This document shows, piece after piece, positions 1-11,454 of a DNA stretch of 64,000 nucleotides (within the stretch, counting starts at the first letter, position 1; each line of letters begins with the position of its first letter). The notes under the pieces were generated by a model, which saw nothing but the letters and a program-made list of their open reading frames with translations, ran no database searches and was not told where the DNA came from. Source of the stretch: Castor canadensis (lineage: Eukaryota; Chordata; Mammalia; Rodentia; Castoridae); NCBI RefSeq assembly GCF_047511655.1, contig NC_133396.1, forward strand, positions 130,953,490 to 131,017,489. The letters are read 5' to 3'. A program made the position numbers and the translations under genes.

Positions 1-175
1 TGTCCTGTCCACCCCGCTCCCCTCCCCCACCGCGCCCTCCACTTCCAGGCCGTCCTGAGACTTTGCTCCTTTTGTTTGGCTGCTTTCAGGCTTCCCGGAA
101 CCTGTGGCCAGGAGATTCACAAGCTTGGGGAAGGTCGAAGGAGAAAGGTGGAGGAGTTGGAAACATGCACTTTAC

Positions 176-196
176 GTAGGAATTCAGAATTCCTAC
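176..196. repeat. Perfect short inverted repeat
   Basis: Two 10-base arms (gtaggaattc and its exact reverse complement gaattcctac) are separated by a single base. It lies about 130 bp inside the putative first intron of the minus-strand gene whose candidate first exon ends at 325. It could form a tight hairpin or be a chance palindrome; no function is evident. Confidence 0.9.
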
Positions 197-324
197 CCCC
201 TCGATAAAGTTATCCTATTTCCTGTAAGACCCCATCCGTTAAGGATGGAGACCAGGGGTTTAGGGGCTTGATTCCCCCCACCCCCCAATTCTCCCGCGCG
301 AGGTTCCCCTAAGTGCCGCCTTAC

Positions 325-470
325 CTGTCCCATGGAGCTCTGGTGCCTCCCGGCTGCCTCCGCGCCTGCCTCGCAGCTTCAGGACCTGTTGGTCCTGGCC
401 ACCCTCGCTCTCCCCGCGTCTCCCCCCGGCCTTCCCTCCCCAGAGGTATTTCATTTAACTTAGGCATTTG
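325..470 (-). other. Candidate first exon and splice donor of a minus-strand gene (INAVA by synteny)
   Basis: On the minus strand the sequence reads ...CATGGGACAG|GTAAGG, a near-consensus 5' splice site with the last exon base at 325 and GT at 324-323. GC-rich exon-like sequence lies upstream, and a CpG-rich block (600-1010) lies beyond that, as expected of a promoter. In human 1q32.1 the gene after CAMSAP2 and GPR25, transcribed in the same direction, is INAVA (C1orf106), so this may be its 5' end. I cannot recognise INAVA protein here: an ATG at 333 gives only three codons before the donor, and the longer open frame from 454 is in another frame. The upper boundary (470) is a guess. What is seen is the donor and base composition; the gene identity is inference. 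Confidence 0.35.
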
Positions 471-599
471 CAGCATCCCAAATGTTAAAGATCCCAAGAC
501 ATCTGTCCCCTGGGGCATACCAAAGCCCAGAGGAAAGAGGGGGACAATGCTAGAGTGACCTTGAGATTCTGATCCAAGAGTCGGGGCGGAGCCTCATGT

Positions 600-1010
600 T
601 GGGGTGGGAAGGTGCCAGCCAGGGTGGGAGTCCTGTGGGAGCAGCCGCTCGGGGGGCCGAGCTGTCCCCTTTCTCCCGCTTTCGGACGCCCACGGGGCGG
701 GACACCCCCGGCGCGGCCAGTTTGCGCGGCCCAGGCGGGAGGAGGCTCGGCTCGCGGTCCGGGTGCCGCCTTTCATCCGCGCGCTGCGGCCCGGCCGGGG
801 GGCAGTTTTCATTCCAAGAGACCCCGGGGTGGAAGGATGAAAGGAGATGTCACGAAGGGGCCGCGTTCCTCCGCACTCTCGCCGCCCCACGTCCTCTTCC
901 CGCTTGCTGTGTCCCGCAGCCGGCTGCGCAGTGGCGGGCGCGGGGGCCGCGATGGCCTGGCCTCCCCTCTTGCGGCCCCGGCCCGGTCCTGCTGGGGGCC
1001 GGCTGGTGAC
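600..1010. promoter_or_regulatory. CpG-rich block, probable CpG-island promoter
   Basis: The stretch is very GC-rich with many CpG dinucleotides (for example 640-800 and 880-990), unlike the AT-richer, CpG-poor surroundings. It lies directly upstream, on the minus strand, of the donor at 325. Several overlapping open frames exist on both strands, as expected by chance in such GC-rich DNA; none looks like a protein I know. Confidence 0.6.
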
Positions 1011-1398
1011 AATAAAGCAGCAGTCTTGGGGTGGGGGGGGTAGGGGTGGGAGAGCCCCTCCTGCGATGCCGCCACGGTCCATTCATTCCCTCCCTCGCAC
1101 TTCCCGGGTCTCATCTGTCCCACTAACATTTACTGAGCACCACTGGGGTCCGCCACTGTGGATCGAAGTTCAAGCTCCTTCACAGGAAGGGTCCTCGCAG
1201 CCTAGATGAGCAAGGATGGTATGGGTGAAGAAGGGCTGAAACGGGAGTTTGGGATCTAAGGCCCAGACTCCTTAGATTCTGTGTCAGGTCCAGCCACTCG
1301 CCCCCATATGTCAAATGGCTGGGTCATGTCCTGAGAAGAGGCAGGGTAAGCACTCATTCCATTTTCAGCCATCTTCGTGGTACAAACATGAGCTACAG

Positions 1399-1505
1399 GT
1401 TTTTTGGCTTTTTTTTTTTTTTTTTTGGTGGTACTGGGGTTTGAACTCAGGGCCTCATGCTCGCTAGGCAGGTGCTCTTCTGGCTTGAGCCACTCCACCA
1501 GCTTT
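1399..1505 (-). mobile_element. ID-like SINE monomer (reverse)
   Basis: On the plus strand a T-run is followed by ggtggtactggggtttgaac and ends in gccactccaccagc. This is the reverse complement of the tRNA-like half of the dimeric SINE, with its A-rich tail represented by the T-run at 1409-1427. Confidence 0.85.
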
Positions 1506-2200
1506 ACAGGTTTAAAGAGATAAAACAACAGGGGACCAGTCACAGGTGATCATTAACTCAGTCCCGGGGTTCCAGAGAGGTTGTTATAACTGTCATCACT
1601 TGAAGGGAGCAGTCTGGTTCCCAAGGCATGATTACTGCTGCTCCAGGGTACAGTCTCATCATTGTAAGTAATTGCCCTCATTTGGAGGGATAGTTTGTCC
1701 TACAAGTCTCCCACTGTGCCTTAGGGGAAGTTTCAGTCCCTTGTCATAAAGATGTTATCAATCATTCCTGTCCTTCCTTGATTCCAAGGTAGCTGCAGGA
1801 GAGAGTAGCTCAGCAGTATAAAATGGAGACAGAAATGTCTGTTTTAAGTTAAATTATGGGCCCAAGTAAGGAGTCATTGCTTTTCAGCAAAAGCAGTTTA
1901 AGTACTTCTTACAGGACCAGGAACCAGGCTGAGGCAGGAAGGTGGCAAGTTCAAAAAAAAAGAGGTAAAGAGGTAGTGGCAGAATAGAAGCACAATGGCA
2001 AAGCAGCATAGCTGGTCCTAGAAGCTGCAGAAAATTTAAGATATGTTATGAGGAGGAGGAAAGACCCAAGATGAAGGGAGGTAAGGCTAAGAGGCAGCCC
2101 ATCAAGAAGCAGGGTGGCACTGTGTGGTTGTCCAAGTTGTGCATAATACTAAGACAGAAGGCTCCCCCAGGCTCCACTCAGCTAGCTCTTGGCCTCATCC
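1506..2200. other. Intergenic, nothing recognised
   Basis: No open frame of note, RNA gene or clear repeat was seen. A short B1-like scrap (ggctgaggcaggaaggtggc) sits near 1928-1952. Confidence 0.5.
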
Positions 2201-2269
2201 ATTTGCCCAGAGCAGGTGCCTTTATCTAACAGGTACAAAGGCACTAGAGCTTGGTGGGCTACCTAAGGA

Positions 2270-2665
2270 TTTAAGATGCTTATCTGAAATTGAAGAGAAA
2301 CTACTTAGAGAGAGAGATTGGGTTGTGTGATTGTGGAAGCTGGCAAGTCCAGAATGGACAGGACGTGCATGCAGGTGGAGATCCCAGGAAGAGCTGCAGG
2401 TGGAGTCCACAGGCAGAGTCTGCTGGCAAAATTCCCTCCAACTGCAGGGAGATCTGTCTTTGTTCCATGAAGACCCTCAGCTGATTGGATGAGGCCCACT
2501 CACACATGAAGGGAAGTTTGTTTTACTCACAGTCCACTGGTTTAAATAGTAATCTCACCTAAATCATACTGTCACTAAAACACCCATAATAATGTTTGAT
2601 CAAATATCTGGGTCCTGTGATGTGGCTAAATTGATATGTAAAATTAACCATCATAATCCAGGTGA
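2270..2665. repeat. Old interspersed repeat fragment, family not resolved
   Basis: The segments 'gattgtggaagctggcaagtcc', 'ctgattggatgaggcccac' and 'taaaattaaccatca' in this order are familiar from an old mammalian interspersed repeat that I cannot name with confidence. The short open frames here are not convincing genes. Confidence 0.45.
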
Positions 2666-3025
2666 GCAGACTCACCTTTGGAAGATGACTTTGGAGGAGG
2701 TGGAAACAGGGAAGTCCCCGGAGGCAGCAATTCAAGCAAGGAGCCATGGGGTCTGAACTCAGAGGGACAATTGGGGTGTAGGGGGAGATGGAAGTGGATG
2801 AAGGGGGTGAGTCAAGAGCTTCTTAGCGGGTAGACCTGGCCTGAATCTGTACCTGATTGACTAAAGACCTGAGCAGTGAGGAACAGGGAGGGGTTGGGGA
2901 TTCCCAGGTTTCTGGCTAAAGAGTTCATTTGAGGTGTGTTTACTTTGGGATATTAGTGATAATGTCAGTGAGCAGTCTGGTTGGGCCTCTGAAGCTCAAG
3001 GAAGGTTGGATAGAAGGGTTTGGAA

Positions 3026-3376
3026 TGTTGCAGAATGGCTCAGAGAGACAAGCACCAAAGCTTTCGAGAAGCAAGTTTATCAAGCAGTCCAGCAGTGACT
3101 CGGCAGATTCACATCCCAAGGCTGAGCCCCAAGAGCAAAGGGGGCTTCCTTACATACCACTTAGAGCGGGTTACAGAAATGGGGGGTACAGCTTGTCCCA
3201 TACATGGTCACGTGCTCTTTCATTGGCCACTTTAACATCTAGAGTGAGGTGACCCTTCTCTGGTCTCACTCCAGGTGACATTCCCTAAATCCGGTTTTTC
3301 TTTGTTTCACTGTAGCACTCATTATCTCTCATTATCAGTCATTATCTCTCTTCCCCCTCCCTGCCTTCCTGCCACA
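3026..3376 (-). repeat. 3' LTR of the ERV
   Basis: This is a direct repeat of 11455-11805, starting tgttgcag and ending tgccaca on the plus strand. Alignment by eye shows many substitutions and small indels, roughly one position in eight, so the insertion is old. The promoter and poly(A) signals visible in the partner are both altered here: the TATA region reads ttacataccac (3150-3160) and the poly(A) hexamer is GATAAA on the minus strand (3076-3081). Confidence 0.93.
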
Positions 3377-3387
3377 TTCCCCCCTTT
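3377..3387 (-). other. ERV polypurine tract
   Basis: The minus strand reads aaaggggggaa immediately before the first base (TG) of the 3' LTR. This is the standard plus-strand DNA priming site of a retrovirus and fixes both orientation and LTR boundary. Confidence 0.9.
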
Positions 3388-5400
3388 GATGCTCCCCACT
3401 TCTGGGTCAAAGAGCACCATCTTGATCTAGGGGTTTTTATTCCCACAGTGTCATTTCATGAGCAGCTGTCTTCCTCTCTATAGTGGCTTCCATAACAGTC
3501 CTAAAGGACTGCAGTACCACAGGGATTAAGCAAGGTAATACCAGGCATGCTCCTAAAACAAGGAATACTGACCCTGTTAAGGTCTTAAACCCACCCAAGG
3601 TTGAGAACCAGCCCCCAAACAGGTCATTGGGACTCCATCCCTTCTAGGTCTGCAAAGGGACATCATCATCAATCTGTAAACAGCAGTCACTCAGATTGCA
3701 CTTTCCACATACCCTGCCCAAATAGCCCAAAGCCAACCGGTTTTGGTAGATGGCCTTGTGTATTTTAGTTTGTTGTTTGGCTAATATGTTAAGGGATTTT
3801 GCTGTTTCATAGTTACAATCTCAACCACTGCCTGAAGCTGAATGGTGTGGTCCTCGGCCTACGTAGCAATGAATGATCCGCTCTGGAGGCCTTTCATCGT
3901 CTCTTCAGTCCCCTATTTGTAGGGCATCTCGCTTTTTCCTGTTTATCCTTTCCTCATATATAAAGGCTCCTAATTTTTCACCTTGTCTTAGGGGGAGAAG
4001 AAGAAAGAAGGCTGGAATGTGCCCAGCACACAGGATCCGAACCAATTATTGGGCAGGATTGTGTAAACTCATTCCCCCCAGATCCAACACAGCCCCTTAG
4101 GCGCCCGCCATTCAGTGTTCATGGTCAGATTATTCCAGGATATTGCAAGCCTAGGGAACCTAGCCAACCAGCCACGGGTGAGGTTGGGGCTCCATGTGAT
4201 TGAGAACCCCCCCACCACCGAGTCTTCTGAGCAGGATCACTGTAAAACTTTTGTCCCAAGCAGATCAAGTCCCCTACTGGGGTGGAGAATTGGCCTTTTG
4301 GATGGGAGATACAGTAATTTCCAATAATAGATTTTTTTAGGATCCAAATGCTCTCCCCGTGCCTAAGGAGAGTGGTTTCATTAAAGGGCTCTTGTGGGTT
4401 TAGTTCTCTTGCCTCCATGGCCAGTGGTCTCCCATATTCATTCCTCCACAAACATAACACGAAGTTACATTTAGAGTTTGTGTTATGGACTCAGCTAGAG
4501 AGAAGAACAGGTTTTGGCTTTAACTGAGATGGGAAACTCACTTTGTATCTCCTCATAAAAGGAGTGAAAGGCCTGGTGTGAGGAGCTCTCATGAGTGATC
4601 ATGATGAGTTGAAAATGCAGCAAAGTGCCAGGGTCTGTTCCCTTTCCATAGATTAAAGTGCCAAACTTTTTTCCAATTTCCCAGCCTGTTTCATTGAAGT
4701 TGAAAATAGTGAAATTTACAGGGTTGCAGGCACCAGCAGTGCAGTCAGAGGTTGCTACCCTTTTCTGTGAAAGAGCAGCAGTTCCATGTGAGATATGGGC
4801 CTCCCCTTTTAAGCCAAGTTGCCCACCTTTCACTACTCCAATAAGGGCAGTAGAGTTGTTCATAGTACACACAACCAGATGTCCCACGGGTATCTTCTGG
4901 ACATATATACTTGTCATTTAACCTGTAGGTCCTTTCCCAGGCTAGCCCCTCACATTTACTGTAAGGCCCGGTGTTTTCAGCTATTGCAGCACACACATCA
5001 AAGTATATGGACACAGGTTTGTTGGGGTCACTAACCTGGGTGCGGTTAACAAGCTTCCCCAGTGCTGGTGAAGCTTCGGACCTCTAGTCATTGCTCTCAA
5101 GGGCAGTAGATGGGTTTGAAACAGATCTGTTGGTTATCATGGGAGGACACTGAGTAGGAGGTATGGCTGTGGGTGCATGACCCAACAATGGCGCTTGCAC
5201 AGGAATAATAAGTATGGAAAACCAGGGTTTTGGCAACAACACTTCCCACTCAGGTAGTGTGCATGCGTGAGTCCCCAGGTAGAGAGCTGACCAGGATTAG
5301 CAAGAAGAAAACATGGAGGGGACTCATCCTCAAAGGTGAGATGGGCAACTCCTCAAGCTTCTGCTGTGCATAGACTAGTCAGTGTCCAGAGTGACTAGAG
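3388..5400 (-). pseudogene. ERV env remnant (surface and transmembrane parts)
   Basis: Lying between the integrase end and the polypurine tract, this is where env belongs. Open pieces at 4745-5014, 4495-4917 and 4125-4460 show a cysteine- and tryptophan-rich surface-protein pattern (for example LYCPYW near 4840) and several N-X-S/T glycosylation sites. Further left, around 3640-3720, there is a cysteine cluster followed by a hydrophobic stretch, as in the transmembrane subunit. Stops and frameshifts separate the pieces, and the start is not definable. Assignment rests on position and composition more than on a single diagnostic motif. Confidence 0.7.
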
Positions 5401-8400
5401 CCATGGTCTCCTGTTTTCTCCTGGGAAGCAGGGTCCTCTTGGGGGAGGGCACAGGCAGTGTATGGTGAGCCTGGATCAGGGATACATTCCCACTCGAGGG
5501 AAGCTGGCTTCACTCGGCTGTGGTGGATCCAGGGAACAATCTCTGCTACCTTAACTGCAGTGAGGATGGACAAAAAACAACAAAAGGGCCCCTCCAGTGG
5601 AGCTTCAGCAGTTGAATATTCCATTCCTCTACCCAGACAGCATCCCCTGGTTTATAAGGGTGTGGAAATTGTCAGGCTAACAGGGAGCCTCTCTCTTACC
5701 TAATCATTGATTTTTGAGTGAGTCAATGGAGGGCCTGAATCTGCTGTCTCAGAGTGAGGTCACCTATTTCCTTAAGGTCCCCTCGCAGACCCTTAGCTAA
5801 AGAGGGTGGATGCCTAAAAAGAATTTCAAAAGGGGAGAGACCCGTCCACTTGGTGGGGCTGGACCTAATCCTGAGCAAGGCTATGGGCAGTAACTGATCC
5901 CATTGTAGGTGGGTCTCCTGGCATAGTTTTCCCAATTGCAATTTTAGAGTCCTGTTTATACATTTTACTTTCCCTGAACTCCGGGGGCATTAGGTGTTGT
6001 GTAGCTTCCAAGTTATTCCTAAGCCCTTAGCCACCAACTGTACCACCTCAACCACAAAAGCCAGCCCATTGTCCAATCCAATAGACACAGGTATTCTGAA
6101 CTGAGGGATGATTTCCTTTAACAGACATCTGGCCACTTCCCAGGCTTTCTCAGTCCAAGTAGGGAAGGCTTCCACCCATCCTGAGAAGGTGCAGACAAAC
6201 ACCAGCAAATACTTACATCCTCTGGCCCATGGCATCTCAGTAAAGTCCACAATCAGGTTTTCAAAAGGAGTTCCTAACACTTCACACCTGGGGTGGCACT
6301 CTTGGCCTTTGTCAGGGATTGTTTTGGCTCACAGACTGCACCTCTCACATACTCTCTTTACTTATGCTGGAGAGCTTGGGGACATAAAAATACTGGGCCA
6401 AGGTGGTCTTGAGAGCTGTTCACCCTGAATGAGTTCCTTTGTGGAACTGCTTGACAAATGTGGGAGCCACTGACTTTGGAATTGCAATACGGCCACCGGC
6501 AAATTTCCACCACCCACCAGCCCACCAGGCAAGAAACTTCCTCCTTCAGTCTCAAACCAAGCCTGTTCTTGTGAAGTATACCATGGGTCCCATTCAGGTA
6601 AGGGGCACGGGAACAAGCCAGCCTTCATTGGGGCTAAGGTTTGTCCTCCTGTGAGGGCTGCTCGCTTGGCTTCCCTATTAGCTTTTCAGTTCCCTCTGAC
6701 AGCTATTGCCTCCCCCTTCTGGTGCCCTCCACTGTGCATGACTGCTACTTCCTTAGGGGCCCATACAGCTTTCAGCAATTCCAGAATTTCTTGTCCATAC
6801 TTGACACTTTCTCCTCCCGAGTTAATGAGCCCCTTTTCTTTATATAGGGCTCCATGGACATGAATGGTAGAAAAGGCACATTTAGAGTCAGTATAGATGT
6901 TTGCTTGCACTCCTACAGCGAGCTGGAGTGCCTGTGTGAGAGCAATGAGCTCAGTCTTTTGTGCAGTGGTCCTGACCTGGCAGCAGATGTGCTTCAATGA
7001 CAGTGTCCAGAGTCACTGCTGCATGTCCAGCAAAACATATGCCATCGCAGACTAAGCTGCTGCCACCCGTGAAATACTCAATATCCAGATAAGTGATAGG
7101 CTGGTCAGTCAAGTCCAGCCAGCTGGAGAACACCTCTCCATAACCTCTAAACAGTCTGGCTGGGGGGCCTGAATCAACTGACAATGGGGTGGCTGGGTTT
7201 AGAGACTTGACAACCTCTAGTCCGATACACGGGTTTTCACATTAACATGCTTTGATATCTGACCATTCAGGAGTTTGTCAGCCAATAATTTCTTTATATT
7301 CCATAAGAGTCAAAACAGAATGGGGAACTCGGACTGTGAGCTCTTGTCCCAAAGTATGTTGTCTGCTTCAGCCACCAAGACAGCAGTGGCTGCCAGGGTG
7401 AGCAGACAGGGTGGCCAGCCTTGGGAAACTGCATCAAGTTGCTTTGATAAATAGGCCACCAGGCAGTGGCAGGAACCGAGCAGCTGGGTCAAGACTCCTA
7501 CAGCTCCCAATCTCTCATGTACATATAGAAGAAGGGTTTCAAAACATCTGGCAACCCCAGAGCAGGGGTATTTGTGAGTGCCCCCTTAATCTCTTTTGAG
7601 GCCTTTTCTTGCTCCTCTCCCCATATCATGGGTTCCTGTTTTCCACACTTTGTGACTTCATAAAGGAGTTTTGCCAAGAGAGTAATTGAGGATCCAGATC
7701 AGGCAGAAACCTGTGGCTCCTAGAAATTTGCTAATCTGTCCACGGGTCTCGGGGCCGGAATAGAACTGACAGCCTGTTTCCTCTCAGGGCCCAGTCTATG
7801 TTGCCCTTGTGACAAGTGAAACCTGAGGCATTTGACAGTATCCTGGCAAATCTGAGCTTTCTTTCAGGAAACCTTATATCCTGCCTTCCACAAAAGGGAG
7901 AGAAGGAGGTGAGTTCCTTCCATACAATCCTCCTGAGTTAGTCCAGCCAACAGAAGGTCATCTATGTACCAGAGGAGTGTGCAGCCATGCTGGTTGGCCA
8001 AGAAAGCCTTTAGGTCAGATGCCAAGGCAGTCCCAAAGATAGTAGGAGAGTTTTTGAAGCCTTGTGGTAACTGAGTCCCAGTCAATTGTCCCTTTTATCC
8101 AATATTAGAATATTCCCATTGGAAGGAAAAGATGGGTTGGCTCTGTGGGGACAGGCAGATGCAGAAAAATGCGTATTTAAGGTCCAGGCAAGTAAAGAAT
8201 TTTGCCTCAGCTGGAATAAGGCCCAAAAGTGTGTATGGGTTTGGGACTACAAGGTGTAAGTTAAGAGTTGCTGAATTGACTGCATGGAGGTCCTGAATTG
8301 GCCTAAAGTCTTCAGTCCCTGGTTTTTGGACAGGCAGTAGGGGTTGTTCCAGGGAGACTGACAAGACCAAAGGATCCCATACTTCAGGAGTTTGTCAAGA

Positions 8401-8996
8401 TTTGGATCCCAATTTGCACCTTGTGAGGAATGTAGTATTGCCTCTGACTAACAGAAATGTCTCCCGGCTTTAATTCTACCACTGCTGGAGGTATGTTCCA
8501 AGCCAGTCTGGAGGGTGTCCTCAGCTCGTACTCCTGGGATCTTAAAGGGAAGCTCAGGCATCTCAGGAATTTCTTTCCTAGAGGCATAGAGTCACCATTC
8601 CTCCTCCTATACAACCGTGAGGGTTAGAATCTTGGCGCATTCCTCCTCCTATACAACCGTGAGGGTTAGAAGCTTGGCTTCAGGTCCTCTAAGCTTTAAA
8701 GCTGCCGAGCCATTAGAGTCAAAGGTTATCTGTGCCGTTAGTTTGCACAACAAATCTCTGCCCACCAAGGCCACAGGGCAATCAGGATGGTAAAGGAACT
8801 CATGCCTTTCTTCATGTTTTCCAAGATTGCATTTTCTAGATACAAGGAAGGGGTGGCGAGTCTGATCTCCTGTGGCCCTGACAATGGTTGCATGTGTCTG
8901 TGAGAGAGGGCCTGTGGGTTGGGTTACAAACAAATGGGTCACACCAGTGTCCACCATTAGGTCAATGGTATGGTCCCCTATTTTCATACGGACCAT
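5379..8996 (-). pseudogene. ERV pol remnant: protease, reverse transcriptase, RNase H, integrase
   Basis: Fragments in pol order on the minus strand: protease with DTG active site (MVDTGVTH, about 8940-8960), reverse transcriptase with the YIDD catalytic motif (about 7960), RNase H with a YTDS segment (about 6885), an integrase zinc-binding region with paired histidines (about 6440), the integrase core with DFTE and DNG segments (about 6050-6280), and an integrase C-terminal segment (WIHHSRVKPA, about 5500-5530). Multiple stops and frame changes break the sequence into pieces of 60-115 codons. A 42-bp tandem duplication (8596-8679) lies between protease and reverse transcriptase. The gene is not functional. 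Confidence 0.9.
8596..8679. repeat. 42-bp tandem duplication inside ERV pol
   Basis: Two adjacent 42-base units beginning cattcctcctcctatacaac (8596 and 8638) differ at only two or three positions near their ends. The unit equals 14 codons, so it does not by itself shift the frame. Confidence 0.9.
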
Positions 8997-9035
8997 ATGC
9001 TCATGACAGCCCAGTAGAATGGAGCCCAGTCCATC

Positions 9036-10840
9036 CTAGTCCTCCTCATAATCCTCAAAAGTGGCCAGTCCAATGAATTCTTCCTCCCAGGAGCTGCTTC
9101 TCCCCTGAGCAGGCTGATACTTTCCTTCAATAACTTGGCCTCTACCTCTGGTCTGGGGGGCCTTCTGAGGGTCCCTGGGCCATTGGGAACATTCATTTTT
9201 CCCGTGTCCTTCTTGATGGCAGTAAGCACACTGGTCCTGCCTTAGTTCCTCTCTAGGGTGAGGCTGTTCCAGGGGCACTGACTGCCGTCCACAGGGATTG
9301 CATCTTCCTCTGCCACGGCCTGCATGCTGGGGCCCACCTGACTGTTTGGATAAATCCACAGCAAGGAAGTCCACCTTCCTTTTCATCTTTCTATCAGCCT
9401 CTCGTTTGGCCTCCTGATCTTGATTGACAAAGACTTTTGTGGCCACCTCTAGAAGCTGTCTGGCATTCATACCAGCAAACCCTCAAGTTTTTGCAGTTTT
9501 CACTTTATGTCCCCCTGGGCCTGGCTGACAAAGCTGCATTAATCATCCTCTGTGGGTGTTGGAAGAGGTGTACAAGTGGAAGCCCTCACATAGCCCTTCA
9601 AAAACTGGCTGGGGCGCTCATCTGGCCCTTGGAGGGTGTCTGTTGTCTTAGTCAGGCTCATGGCCTTCACCCCCCTTCCTTTATATCCCTTAATAATGCC
9701 TCCTGACAATGTTCAAGCTCCTGGTAATCTTGGTTGGTCATCATTAGGGTCCCAGTGGGAGTCCTCCTCAGGGAACTGGCCCTGGGCATTGGCTTGGACA
9801 TTTAAAGTGTCCATAGGGGCATGATCTTCCTGCCACTTTAAAGCCACCAAGGTTATACGTATGGTGTCACTCCTCAATATTAAATAGAGTCAGAAGAAGC
9901 TGTTGGCCAGGTGGGCTTATGAGCTTGGATGGTGGGCTGCATTGGATCAATCAGAGCCTGAGGCTTTTCTGCAAAGGAGGGGATATGGTGCTTCCAATTT
10001 AGGAAGTCTGTGGTGATAAAGGGCTGGTAGACAAATGTCCGCCTTCCTCCTTGTATCTGATTGTGCTTGTCATGATATATTAGGTCCTGAACCTCTCTCA
10101 GTAGCATCTGCTGGGTGGTGGGTCCTGGGGGAGAGGCTAGGCCCATAGTGGGACTGTTCAACTGCTCCTGGTTGAGCCTAGGGGCCACTCTTGCAGGGAG
10201 CTGCAGAGTGAGGACTGGTGGGCTTGGAGTAGGCATGAGAAAGGTGGAGTTGTTACAGTCTCAAGGACTCCTGGGTCTGTCCTTGAAGGAATATTTGCTG
10301 CTGGGGCTTCCTGATCAGATGCTGCTTCCCCTCTGAGGGTGGAGGTGAAGGGCAGATGGCAGTGGCAAAGGTGGGTACAGTGGCACATGGAGGGGGCAGG
10401 GTCTCCTCTGGGAGTTTTTCTGGCTTTTTACATTTTTCCCTGCACTTGGAAGCTCTGGCCACCCTGGCTACCATGACCCTACATGCTTCCTAAGGTGGAG
10501 CTTTAGCCACGTGGGCCAACTGAGGACTGCAGCCTGTCAGCAATCAATACAAGGAAATTGATCTGGATGTCCAGGATCCCCTACAACCACTTCAAAAACT
10601 CTGTTGACTATGACCTTATCTAGTAACCCCTTCAAGGCTATCCTACACCAAAAGCAGACCAGTTTATTTCACAGAAGTCCTAAGCTTGCCAGGAGTCAAC
10701 TTGACTCTGTAATCTCCACTAAATCCCCTCTTGAGCTCCTTAAGCATGCACTCGAGGGGGATGCTCTTACTCTGACCTCTTCCCATTCCTCCCATTACCA
10801 TACGTCAAGACAGAAACAGAAACGGAAGGGATGAGTGCTG
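9036..10840 (-). pseudogene. ERV gag remnant (matrix, capsid, nucleocapsid)
   Basis: Reading from the right, a matrix-like piece with GDPGHPDQFPCI sits near 10570. A proline-rich linker (10253-10474) follows, then a capsid N-terminal part (9880-10236) with PFITTDFLNWK. The capsid C-terminal and nucleocapsid piece (9036-9470) carries one CCHC zinc knuckle, CAYCHQEGHGKNEC. A single zinc knuckle is typical of gammaretroviruses. Stops and frame changes separate the pieces. Confidence 0.88.
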
Positions 10841-10849
10841 TGGGGAGGA

Positions 10850-11430
10850 GGTGAGGGGAACAAAGTGGAACACACAGTGGAAAACACATAATACCACTCG
10901 CTTTGTCTGTCTCTGGCCACTCTCCTTGAGGGGATTTAGGCATCTCTTAGCTGTAGTAAGTTCATATAAACCCTGGACCAGAGGCTCTGTTAGGGCTCAC
11001 CCCAGACCATGAGTTAGCCACAGACCTTCGGATTGGGACTCTGCACTTGCTTTGCAGCTGGGCTGTGTCTCAGGCTCGCACTTTCACACACTCTCACACA
11101 GCACAGTACTTCCACTCTGCTCCCTGAACCTCACAGACACGGTTTCACGTCAAAAAGGTGGTCACTTGAGTATATTTGGGAGTTGATCAGACTCCCCTTC
11201 TGTCTTCTGAAGTGGAAATCAGGTTCTTACCAATCATCAGGAGGGCTCCCAAATTGGTTCCTGATCTTTTCCAGGTTTCTTTGTGCAACCAGAACTCGCC
11301 TCCCTAGTTTGCCAGGAGAGAGGCTCCTTCCCTTTGGATCAACATGTCCAGTGGTGGCTGGCAGTGGCCGCTCTCCTGGAGGGCCAGGGATGCTGAACCA
11401 GCGACAAGTAGGTGAAAATACCACCCTCCA
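10850..11430 (-). other. ERV 5' leader region
   Basis: Sequence between the primer site and the first gag-like piece; it corresponds to the untranslated leader with the packaging region. A 177-codon plus-strand open frame over 11033-11566 runs into the LTR antisense and is taken as chance. Confidence 0.6.
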
Positions 11431-11432
11431 AA

Positions 11433-11450
11433 TCCTGGCTATGAGCCCCA
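11433..11450 (-). other. ERV primer binding site, degraded tRNA-Pro type
   Basis: Four bases inside the 5' LTR the minus strand reads TGGGGCTCATAGCCAGGA, recognisably close to the tRNA-Pro primer site of gammaretroviruses but with a missing G and several changes. Confidence 0.65.
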
Positions 11451-11454
11451 AGAA

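Noticed and set aside
594-1129. Multiple open frames of 78-162 codons in the CpG-rich block
   Set aside because: They overlap on both strands and in all frames, have no recognisable domain, and are expected by chance in GC-rich DNA lacking stop codons.
3388-11430. Possibility that an ERV gene (env or gag) has been kept for host use
   Set aside because: All three genes are broken by stops and frameshifts, with no open piece longer than 144 codons; no sign of selection on any piece can be seen from one sequence.
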